Assembly: GCF_017353515.1 (NCBI RefSeq)
Contig: NZ_JAFMPY010000006.1
Span: 178,398 to 242,397, forward strand
Origin: Jiella sonneratiae
GTDB taxonomy: Bacteria > Pseudomonadota > Alphaproteobacteria > Rhizobiales > Rhizobiaceae
Length of the DNA stretch: 64,000 bases
Reading direction: 5' to 3'
Shown here: positions 36,461-43,883 of the stretch, one piece after another
Layout: each line of letters begins with the position of its first letter
How positions within the stretch are numbered: position 1 is the stretch's first letter
The notes under the pieces: generated by a model
The model's input: only the letters and a program-made list of their open reading frames with translations
What the model was told of the DNA's origin: nothing
Databases searched by the model: none
Position numbers and translations under genes: made by a program

Positions 36461-36655
36461 CGCGGCCGTCGCCGGGCTCGCTTCACCCTTCGATTCAGAT
36501 GAGGCCTCGCCTGCGGTGTACCTTCGATGGGCGCGCGGATTCGATGGGCGCGGGGGCGCGGCCGTGCGCCGCGTTCCGGCGGCGAGGACGGGTCCGCGTC
36601 GACCTTCTCCGTTTGACCGGGCGGCCAATCCCATCTAGGCCATCGCGCTGTGGAT

Positions 36656-36809
36656 GACGGTGCCCCTCGCGAAGGGGCTGCAAGCGATTCCGGTGCGGTC
36701 GACCCAAGCAGGGGACCAAGACGGAGCTGTCGGATCGGTTCGCCCGCCCCGGAACACCGGGCAGGCGGATCCTCCGGGCGTCGTGAACGGGCAAGGAGGA
36801 TCGAAGGTC
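36656..36809 (+). promoter_or_regulatory. Possible diverged cobalamin riboswitch with ribosome-site-sequestering hairpin
   Basis: The leader of the cob genes contains pieces that follow the order of a cobalamin riboswitch: GGTGCC (36659-36664) closing a GCCCC/GGGGC hairpin, then CCGGTGCGG, then GGAGCTGT (36723-36730), then CCGGAACACCGGGCAGGC. The canonical B12-box bases are not well kept. Downstream, GATCCTCC (36768-36775) can pair perfectly with GGAGGATC (36795-36802). The latter includes the Shine-Dalgarno AGGAGG of cbiX, as expected for a translational switch. Upstream, 36461-36655 shows nothing clear. Confidence 0.35.
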
Positions 36810-38009
36810 ATGATGAAGTCACTGATGCTGTGCGGCCACGGCAGCCGCGACGCGGGCGCCGTGCGCGAATTCGCCGGCCTTGCCGAGAAGCTGAAGGCGC
36901 GCCTGCCGGAGTGGCAGACCGACTACGGCTATCTGGAATTTGCCCGGCCGATCATCCGCGACGGCCTCGACAGGCTGCGCGAGGGCGGTGCGCGCGAGAT
37001 CCTGGCGCTGCCGGGGATGCTGTTCGCCGCCGGCCACGCCAAGAACGACATTCCCTCGGTGCTGAACACCTATGCCGCCGAGCATGGCGTGACGATCCGC
37101 TACGGCCGCGAGCTCGGCATCGACCCGAAGATGCTGAGGGCCGCCGGCGCGCGGATCAGGGAGTGCCTCCTCGCCGACGGCTGGCGCGACGGCGAACCGC
37201 TGCATGACACGCTCCTCGTCGTCGTCGGCCGCGGCGCGTCCGACCCCGACGCCAATTCCAACGTCTCCAAGGTCATGCGCCTGCTCTGGGAGGGCTTCGG
37301 CTTCGGATGGGGCGAGACGGCCTATTCGGGCGTCACCTTTCCCCTCGTCGGGCCAGGCCTCACCCATGCCGCCAGGCTCGGCTACAGGCGCATCGTCGTC
37401 TTTCCCTATTTCCTGTTCACCGGCATCCTGGTGCGCCGGATCTACGACCAGACCGACGCCGTCGCCGCGGAACATCCCGGCATCCGCTTCCTCAAGGCGC
37501 CCTATCTCGGCGACCACGACCTCGTCGTCGAGACCTTCGTCGATCGCCTTCACGAGATCATCGACGGCACCAACGTGATGAACTGCCAGCTCTGCAAGTA
37601 TCGCGAGCAGGTGCTCGGCTTCGAGGCCGAGGTGGGCCTTGCCCAGGAGAGCCACCACCATCATGTCGAGGGGATCGGCACCGGACCGGCCGATGCCGCA
37701 AAGAGCGACCACGGCAATTCCTCCGGCTCTCGTCACGACCATCGTCATGGCGACGGCGCCGGCGACGGGGAGGGCCACAGCCATGGGCACCCTCACCACC
37801 ATCACGACGACGGACCGGGCGCCCACCACCACCATCACCACGACGACCACGGCCATGATCATGCCCATCATCGCGGGCATTCCCATGATCACACTCATGA
37901 CCATTCGCATGGCCACGCCCATGACGGCGGCCATGACGGCGGCCATGGTCATCACCATCATCCCTACCCGCATGCCGACCATCCTCTCGGCCCGCGGTCG
38001 ATGCGCTAG
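36810..38009 (+). CDS. cbiX: Sirohydrochlorin cobaltochelatase CbiX, long form with His-rich tail
   Basis: CbiX inserts cobalt into sirohydrochlorin early in corrin synthesis. The protein has 399 residues. Two CbiX half-domains are visible: residues 1-125 (MLCGHGSRDAGAVREFAGLA, with a metal-binding His at 10) and about 130-250 (LLVVVGRGASDPDANSN; VVFPYFLFTGILVRRIYDQ). Then comes MNCQLC (257-262), matching the MxCxxC iron-sulfur motif known in long CbiX. A tail of about 110 residues (about 280-390) is packed with His, Asp and Gly. The start is ATG 36810, or 36813. It is the first gene of the cob operon. Confidence 0.9.
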   Translation: MMKSLMLCGHGSRDAGAVREFAGLAEKLKARLPEWQTDYGYLEFARPIIRDGLDRLREGGAREILALPGMLFAAGHAKNDIPSVLNTYAAEHGVTIRYGRELGIDPKMLRAAGARIRECLLADGWRDGEPLHDTLLVVVGRGASDPDANSNVSKVMRLLWEGFGFGWGETAYSGVTFPLVGPGLTHAARLGYRRIVVFPYFLFTGILVRRIYDQTDAVAAEHPGIRFLKAPYLGDHDLVVETFVDRLHEIIDGTNVMNCQLCKYREQVLGFEAEVGLAQESHHHHVEGIGTGPADAAKSDHGNSSGSRHDHRHGDGAGDGEGHSHGHPHHHHDDGPGAHHHHHHDDHGHDHAHHRGHSHDHTHDHSHGHAHDGGHDGGHGHHHHPYPHADHPLGPRSMR

Positions 38010-38056
38010 ATAAACGACAACGGGGCGCCGCCGGCGCCAGGAGACGAGACGACCGG

Positions 38057-39637
38057 ATGCCTCTTTTCGACCGCTACGCGATCATCGACTGGTCGGCCGC
38101 CAACACGCCCACCACCGGCAGGGATTCGATCTGGATCGCCCTTGCGGCGCGCGAGGGGCGGGACGTGCGCATGGTCGAGACGGTCAATCCGCCGACCCGC
38201 TCGGCGGCGATGGCGCATCTGCGCCAGTTCCTGCGCGACGCGCTGGCCGAGGAGAAGACGGTCTTCTGCGGCTTCGACTTTCCCTTCGGCTATCCGAAGG
38301 GCGGCGCGGCGGCGGTCGCCGGTGAGGGCGGCTGGGAGGCGCTCTGGGCCTATTTCGCCGAGGCCCTGCAGGACCGCGACGACAACTTCTCCAACCGCTT
38401 CGAGGTGACCGGCCGGCTCAACCGCGAACGACTCGCCTTCGCGCCGATGTATTGGGGGCGGCCGATGCACCAGGAGGTTCCGGGCCTCTCGGTCACCAAG
38501 CCCGACCCCTATCCGACGGCGCTGGCGGAAAAGCGCATCGGCGAGGCGCGCACCGGCAAGGCCCAGCCGGTCTGGAAGCTGAACTTCACCGGCTCGGTCG
38601 GCAGCCAGGCGATCACCGGCATGGCGCGGCTCGACCATCTGCGCAGGGATCCGGAATTCGCCGGCAAGATCGCCGTCTGGCCCTTCGAGACCCGCTTTGC
38701 CGAGGCGATCTCGGCGCCGGTCGTGCTCGCCGAGATCTATCCCGGCCTCGTCGACATCGAGAGGGGCGAGAAGAGCTGCCTCGACGAGGCGCAGGTCGAC
38801 ACGCTCGCCGAACTCTTCGCCCGCCTCGACGCCGCCGAGCGCTTCGGCCCGCTGCTCGACGTCCCGTCCGGCCTCTCCGACGAGGAGATCGCGGCGGTGC
38901 TTGCCGAGGAAGGCTGGATCGTCGGCCTCGACCAGCTCAAGGAGGCAAATCTCGTCGCCGACAAGGGCGGCGGGTTCGATTCCTTCGCCGGCAGCGTCTC
39001 CGGCGACGCCTATCTGAAGGACCCGGCGTCGATCTACGCCGAGAGCTTCCGCATCATCCGCGAGGAGGCGGACCTTTCCGCCCTGCCGGCGGAGGCCGAA
39101 CCGCTGGCGGTCCGGATGATCCATGCCTGCGGCATGACCGACATCCTCGCCGACCTCGCGATCTCGGAGGGCGCCGTCGCGGCCGGCAGGGCGGCGCTGG
39201 ACGCCGGGGCGCCGATCCTCTGCGACAGCGAGATGGTCGCCCACGGCATCATCGGCGCCAATCTGAAGCAGCAGAACAAGATCGTCTGCCGGCTGACCGA
39301 CCCGCGCACCCGACGCATCGCCGAGCGCGAGGGGACGACGCGCTCGGCGGCGCAGGTCGATTTGTGGAGCGACGATCTCCTCGAAGGCGCAATCGTTGCG
39401 ATCGGCAACGCGCCGACGGCGCTCTTCCGCCTGCTCGAACGGCTCGACGAGGGCGCGCCGCGCCCGGCGCTGATCATCGGGCTGCCGGTCGGTTTCGTCG
39501 GGGCGGCCGAATCGAAGGCGGCGCTCGCCGCCGATTCCCGCGGCGTGCCCTTCGTGACGCTGGCCGGCCGGCGCGGCGGCTCGGCGCTCGCCGCCGCCGC
39601 GGTCAATGCCCTTGCCGTCGGCGCGGAGGCGCCATGA
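38057..39637 (+). CDS. cobH: Precorrin-8X methylmutase CobH/CbiC with a 310-residue N-terminal extension
   Basis: The C-terminal 210 residues (about 315-526) are a CobH/CbiC methylmutase, which moves a methyl group from C11 to C12 to form hydrogenobyrinate or its cobalt form. Key stretches are KDPASIYAESFRIIREEADL, the catalytic His356 in RMIHACGMTDI, and DSEMVAHGIIG. The N-terminal 310 residues are extra: they begin RYAIIDWSAANTPTTGRDSI and contain FCGFDFPFGYPKGG, a pattern like the RNase-H-fold DUF429 family. CobH alone is about 210 residues. One uninterrupted frame links both parts. The gene overlaps cobL (ATGA). Confidence 0.88.
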   Translation: MPLFDRYAIIDWSAANTPTTGRDSIWIALAAREGRDVRMVETVNPPTRSAAMAHLRQFLRDALAEEKTVFCGFDFPFGYPKGGAAAVAGEGGWEALWAYFAEALQDRDDNFSNRFEVTGRLNRERLAFAPMYWGRPMHQEVPGLSVTKPDPYPTALAEKRIGEARTGKAQPVWKLNFTGSVGSQAITGMARLDHLRRDPEFAGKIAVWPFETRFAEAISAPVVLAEIYPGLVDIERGEKSCLDEAQVDTLAELFARLDAAERFGPLLDVPSGLSDEEIAAVLAEEGWIVGLDQLKEANLVADKGGGFDSFAGSVSGDAYLKDPASIYAESFRIIREEADLSALPAEAEPLAVRMIHACGMTDILADLAISEGAVAAGRAALDAGAPILCDSEMVAHGIIGANLKQQNKIVCRLTDPRTRRIAEREGTTRSAAQVDLWSDDLLEGAIVAIGNAPTALFRLLERLDEGAPRPALIIGLPVGFVGAAESKAALAADSRGVPFVTLAGRRGGSALAAAAVNALAVGAEAP

Positions 39638-40935
39638 GCGACCCGGTCCGCCCCTGGCTTTCGGGCCGCGCCGAGACGGAGGAGGGCGAGCGGCCCGAGG
39701 GCGGCGCCGCCCGGCCCTGGCTGACCGTCGTCGGCATCGGCGATGCCGGCCTCGCGTCGCTGACTGGCGAAGCGCTCGACGCGATCGACGGCGCGACGAC
39801 GATCTTCGGCGGCGAGCGGCACCTCGCCCTGCTGGGCGAGACGCGGGCCGAGACGATCGTCTGGGATAAGCCCTTTTCCGAAGCGCTCGGCAGGCTGCTC
39901 GCGCGCGCCGGAACGCCAACCGTGGTGCTCGCCACCGGCGATCCCATGTGGTTCGGCGTCGGCGCGACGCTCGCCCGCCACGTCGGTCCAAAGGATATGC
40001 GCGTCGTCACCCAGCCTTCCGCCTTCGCGCTCGCCGCCGCGCGGCTCGGCTGGCCGCTGCAGAACGCCGCCTGCCTGACCGTCCACGGCCGCCCGGTCGA
40101 CCAGCTCTCGCGCCATCTCTTTCCCGGCGAGCGGCTTCTGATCCTTTCCGAGGACGGCGCCTCGCCGCGCGAGATCGCGCGGCTTCTCACCAGCCGCGGC
40201 TTCGGCCAGAGCCGGCTGACCGTGCTCGAACATCTCGGCGGCGAGCGCGAGCGGGTCCTTCAGGCGCCGGCGGCCGGCTACGACCTGGAGGACGCTGCGG
40301 CGCTGAACCTCGTCGCCGTCGAATGCGTCGCCGGGCGGGCGGCGACCCCGCGCCCGCTGGTCGCCGGCCTGCCGGACGATGCCTTTGTCCACGACGGCAA
40401 GATGACCAAGCGCACGCTCAGGGCATTGGCGATCGCCGCCCTGGAGCCGATGCCCGGCGCGCTCCTGTGGGACGTCGGGGCGGGCGCGGGCTCGATCGCC
40501 GTCGAGTGGCTGCGTGGGGCACAGCGCACGCGGGCGGTCGCCATCGAACCGCGGCCGGAGCGCTGCCAGGCGATCGCCGAAAACGCCGCGACGCTCGGCG
40601 TTCCGGAGCTTCTGATCGTCGAGGGGTCGGCTCCCGCGGCCTATGCGGGGCTCGACCAGCCGGACGCGGTCTTCATCGGCGGCGGCCTGTCGGAAGGCGT
40701 CTTTGCCGCCGCCTGGGAGGCGCTGAAGCCGGGCGGCCGGATGGTCGCCCATGCGGTGACGCTCGAATCGGAGGCGATCCTCATCGATCTGCACGGAAGG
40801 CTCGGCGGCGAGTTGCTGCGGGTCGCGATCGACCGGGCCGAGGCGGTGGGGCCGTTCCGGGGCTTTCGGCCGGCGATGCCGGTCGTGCATTTCCACGTGA
40901 CGAAGCCGCATCCGCGGCCGGGGCAGGGCGGATGA
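39634..40935 (+). CDS. cobL: Precorrin-6Y C5,15-methyltransferase (decarboxylating) CobL (CbiE-CbiT fusion)
   Basis: CobL methylates C5 and C15 and decarboxylates the C12 acetate. The protein has 433 residues in two domains. The N-terminal CbiE-like tetrapyrrole methylase (about 28-215) shows LTVVGIGDAGLASLTGEALD and VLATGDPMWFGVGATLARHV. The C-terminal CbiT-like SAM methyltransferase (about 250-430) shows the Gly-rich WDVGAGAGSIAVEWLRGAQ. ATGA overlaps on both sides show that cobH, cobL and cobI are translated as a coupled set. Domain order and length are normal. Confidence 0.95.
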   Translation: MSDPVRPWLSGRAETEEGERPEGGAARPWLTVVGIGDAGLASLTGEALDAIDGATTIFGGERHLALLGETRAETIVWDKPFSEALGRLLARAGTPTVVLATGDPMWFGVGATLARHVGPKDMRVVTQPSAFALAAARLGWPLQNAACLTVHGRPVDQLSRHLFPGERLLILSEDGASPREIARLLTSRGFGQSRLTVLEHLGGERERVLQAPAAGYDLEDAAALNLVAVECVAGRAATPRPLVAGLPDDAFVHDGKMTKRTLRALAIAALEPMPGALLWDVGAGAGSIAVEWLRGAQRTRAVAIEPRPERCQAIAENAATLGVPELLIVEGSAPAAYAGLDQPDAVFIGGGLSEGVFAAAWEALKPGGRMVAHAVTLESEAILIDLHGRLGGELLRVAIDRAEAVGPFRGFRPAMPVVHFHVTKPHPRPGQGG

Positions 40936-41732
40936 CCGCGCCGAGGACCGGCCGGCTCTACGGCCTCGGCGTCGGCCCGGGCGACCCGGAACTCCTGACG
41001 CTGAAGGCGCTGCGGATCCTCAAGGCCTGCCCGGTCGTCGCCTATCCGGCGCCCGATCGCGGGGCGAGCTTCGCGCGCGCCATCGTCGCCGGCTTCCTGA
41101 CCGGCACACAGGAGGAGATCGCGATCGTCGTGCCCATGCGGGTCGAGCGCTATCCCGCGGCGGAGGTCTACGACGCGGCGGCAGCGCGGATCGCCGAACG
41201 GCTCGACGCCGGCGCCGACGTCGCCGTCCTCTGCGAGGGCGATCCCTTTTTCTACGGGTCCTTCATGTATCTCTTCGAGCGGCTCGCGGAGCGCTACGAG
41301 AGCGAGATCGTGCCGGGTGTCGCCTCGCCCATGGCCGCCGCGGCGCGGGCGCTTCGCCCGCTCGCCGCCCGCAACGACCGTCTCACCGTCATCCCCGGCC
41401 CGCTCGACGACGGGGCCCTTGCCGCAAGGCTCGAAGGCGCCGAGGCCTTCGTGATCATGAAGCTCGGCCGGCATTTCGACCGGGTGCGGGCGCTGATCGA
41501 GCGCCTCGGTCTCATCGACCGCGCGGTCTATTGCGAGCGGGTGACGCTTCCCGAGGAGCGCGTCCTGCCGCTCGCCGCGGTGTCGGGAGAGGCACCGTAT
41601 TTTTCGATGATCCTCGGCTATCGCGGCGACGAGCCGGCGATCGCCCGGCGCTATGGCCGGGAAGCGGCGGCGGGCGGCACGTCGATCGTCCGGGCGACGG
41701 CCGCGCCGGCTGCCGGAGGCGCACCGTCGTGA
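40932..41732 (+). CDS. cobI: Precorrin-2 C20-methyltransferase CobI/CbiL
   Basis: CobI adds the C20 methyl group that is later lost on ring contraction. The protein has 266 residues. The SAM-binding start GLGVGPGDPELLTLKALRIL and the CEGDPFFYGSFMYLFERLAE stretch are diagnostic for the C20 enzyme in the tetrapyrrole methylase family. Sequence alone cannot tell the metal-free (CobI) from the cobalt (CbiL) form. With cbiX and cbiG in the same operon the cobalt form is possible. It overlaps cobL and the next gene by 4 bases each. Confidence 0.93.
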   Translation: MTAPRTGRLYGLGVGPGDPELLTLKALRILKACPVVAYPAPDRGASFARAIVAGFLTGTQEEIAIVVPMRVERYPAAEVYDAAAARIAERLDAGADVAVLCEGDPFFYGSFMYLFERLAERYESEIVPGVASPMAAAARALRPLAARNDRLTVIPGPLDDGALAARLEGAEAFVIMKLGRHFDRVRALIERLGLIDRAVYCERVTLPEERVLPLAAVSGEAPYFSMILGYRGDEPAIARRYGREAAAGGTSIVRATAAPAAGGAPS

Positions 41733-43645
41733 GCGTCATGCCCGAAGGAACGCCCGCCGTCGTTCATCTGAGCGCCGCCGCACGGCCGCTCGCCGAACGG
41801 GTGGCAGAGGCGATCTCCGGCGAGGTGACCGGCCTCGGCGACCGGAGCCGAGATGCCGGATCGTCCGGTGCGACGTCCGGTGATCGCCCGGCGGAGGACA
41901 GCGCTCCGTCAACCGCCGCACCGGGCGTCGCGGAGGGGCTGCGGCAACTCTTCGCCGGGGGCCGGCCGATCGTCGCCGTGATGGCGAGCGGCGCGCTGAT
42001 CCGCATCCTCGCGCCGCTTTTGTCGGACAAGCGCAGCGAGCCGCCCGTCGTCGCGGTCGCCGAGGACGGCTCGGCCGTGGTGCCGCTGCTCGGCGGCCAT
42101 CGCGGCGCCAACGATCTCGCCCGGCTGATCGCCGCGGCGACGCGCGGCTTCGCGGCGGTCACCACGGCAGGGGACGTGCGGTTCGGCGTCGCCCTCGACG
42201 CGCCGCCGGCGGGTTACGTGCTGGAGAATCCGGAGGACGCAAAGGCCGTCATGGCGGCGCTCGTCGCCGGCGCGCCGGCGTCTCTCGAAGGGCCGGCGCC
42301 CTGGCTCGAGGCCTCGGCGATTCCGTTCGTCGACCGCGGCGGCTCGGTCGCGGGGGCCGTGCGGCTGACGGTTTCGACGAGCGCCCGCCCCCCGGCGCCG
42401 GACGAGCTCCTCTATCGGCCGAAGAGCCTCGTCCTCGGCATCGGCGCCGAGCGCGGCGCAGCCCCCGAGGAGGCGATTGCGCTTGCCGCGGCTGTGCTTT
42501 TTGAAGCCGGCGTCAGCCCGCTGTCGCTTGCCGCCGTCGCGAGCCTCGACGTCAAGGCCGACGAGGCGGCCGTCCATGCGGTTGCCGGCCGCTACGGCGT
42601 GACGGCGCGGTTCTTCGGCGCCGCGCGGCTGGAAGAGGAAGCGCCGCGGCTTGAAAACCCGTCCGAAGTGGTCTTCGCGGAGGTCGGCTGCCACGGGGTC
42701 GCGGAGGGCGCGGCGCTCGCCGCCGTCGGCGCGGCGGGCAGCCTCCTCGTCGCCAAGCGCAAGGCGAGACGCGTCACCGCCGCCCTTGCCGGCGCGGCCG
42801 GGCCGCTCGATCCGGAGGCTGTCGGGCGGGCGCGGGGCACGCTCTTCGTGGTCGGCATCGGGCCGGGGCAGCAGGCCTGGCGCTCGCCGGAGGTGAGCCG
42901 CATGGTTGCGGGCGCCGACGATCTCGTCGGCTATTCGCTCTATCTCGATCTCCTCGGGCCGCTCGCGGCCGGCAAGACCCGCCACGACTTCGATCTCGGC
43001 AAGGAGGAGGCGCGGGTCCGCCACGCCATGGAGCTTGCCGGCGAGGGGCGGCGCGTCGCGCTCGTCTGCTCGGGCGACGCCGGCATCTATGCGATGGCGA
43101 CGCTGGTCTTCGAGCTTCTCGACAAGGGGGATTTGTCGGACGCCGCCCGGCGCATCGAGATCGTCAATGCGCCGGGCATCTCGGCGCTGCAGGCGGCCGC
43201 GGCGCGGGCCGGGGCGCCGCTCGGCCACGACTTCTGCACCATCTCGCTCTCCGACCTGCTGACGCCCTGGGAGGACATAAAGCGGCGGGTGCGGGCGGCC
43301 GCGGCGGGCGACTTCGTGATCGCCTTCTACAATCCTGTCTCGAAGAAGCGCCGCACCCAGCTCGCCTTCGCCCGCGACGAACTCTTGAAGCACCGCGGCG
43401 CGGAGACGCCGGTGATTCTCGCCACCAATCTCGGCCGTCCCGGCGAGTGCGTGCGCATCGTCGGGCTCGGCGAACTCGCGGTCGACGACGTCGACATGCT
43501 GACGGTGGTGATCGTCGGCTCGTCGAACTCGCGGGTGGTCGAGACGGGCGACGGCCGGCGCTGGGCCTACACCCCGCGCGGCTATGCGCGGAAGGAGGGG
43601 ACGGGCATTGCCGGCGGACATCCCGGCGCGCCATCGTCGCGGTAG
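41729..43645 (+). CDS. CbiG-CobJ fusion: cobalt-precorrin-5A hydrolase / precorrin-3B C17-methyltransferase
   Basis: The protein has 638 residues. The start is GTG at 41729, overlapping the cobI stop, with GGAGG 9 bases before it; ATG 41738 is an alternative. Residues about 65-215 match the CbiG N-terminal and central region (VMASGALIRILAPLLSDKRS; VVPLLGGHRGANDLARLIA). Residues 228-365 match the CbiG/CobE C-terminal domain (LVLGIGAERGAAPEEAIAL). From about 370 to the end is CobJ/CbiH (LFVVGIGPGQQAWRSPEVSR; CSGDAGIYAMATLVFELLDK; FYNPVSKKRRTQLAFARDEL). CbiG removes the C2 fragment in the cobalt-early pathway, while CobJ contracts the ring. Confidence 0.9.
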   Translation: MSVMPEGTPAVVHLSAAARPLAERVAEAISGEVTGLGDRSRDAGSSGATSGDRPAEDSAPSTAAPGVAEGLRQLFAGGRPIVAVMASGALIRILAPLLSDKRSEPPVVAVAEDGSAVVPLLGGHRGANDLARLIAAATRGFAAVTTAGDVRFGVALDAPPAGYVLENPEDAKAVMAALVAGAPASLEGPAPWLEASAIPFVDRGGSVAGAVRLTVSTSARPPAPDELLYRPKSLVLGIGAERGAAPEEAIALAAAVLFEAGVSPLSLAAVASLDVKADEAAVHAVAGRYGVTARFFGAARLEEEAPRLENPSEVVFAEVGCHGVAEGAALAAVGAAGSLLVAKRKARRVTAALAGAAGPLDPEAVGRARGTLFVVGIGPGQQAWRSPEVSRMVAGADDLVGYSLYLDLLGPLAAGKTRHDFDLGKEEARVRHAMELAGEGRRVALVCSGDAGIYAMATLVFELLDKGDLSDAARRIEIVNAPGISALQAAAARAGAPLGHDFCTISLSDLLTPWEDIKRRVRAAAAGDFVIAFYNPVSKKRRTQLAFARDELLKHRGAETPVILATNLGRPGECVRIVGLGELAVDDVDMLTVVIVGSSNSRVVETGDGRRWAYTPRGYARKEGTGIAGGHPGAPSSR

Positions 43646-43670
43646 CTGTTCGGTCCAAACCCGGAAATTC

Positions 43671-43698
43671 GAAGGGCGAAGGGCGAAGGGCGAAGGGC
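43671..43698. repeat. Short 7-base tandem repeat downstream of cobJ
   Basis: Four perfect head-to-tail copies of GAAGGGC, with a partial fifth, lie in the 238-base gap between the convergent cbiG-cobJ and fliI genes. The unit is not coding. Copy number may vary by slippage. Confidence 0.85.
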
Positions 43699-43783
43699 GA
43701 AGGCGCCGGGTGGCAATCGGTCGCCGCTGCAGTGGCGAACTGCGGGACCGGCGACGCCCGCACCTCCCGTCGTGACGCCGGGC

Positions 43784-43816
43784 ATTTCCCCCTCAAGGGT
43801 GTCTTGCAGGGGAAAT
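43784..43816. terminator. Hairpin between convergent cbiG-cobJ and fliI
   Basis: Arms ATTTCCCC (43784-43791) and GGGGAAAT (43809-43816) pair perfectly, with an inner CAAG/CTTG stem. The gap is flanked by converging genes, so it may end transcription from either side. No long T run follows. Confidence 0.5.
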
Positions 43817-43883
43817 CGCTCACGAAGCGGAGGGAGCCGCGCCGTCGAAGCGTAGAAGTGGCGGTGCTATGCGCGCTGCGCCA

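Noticed and set aside
36654..36809. Upstream start extending CbiX by 52 residues
   Set aside because: The extension would be encoded by the leader hairpins; CbiX proteins begin at the LCGHGS motif, right after ATG 36810.
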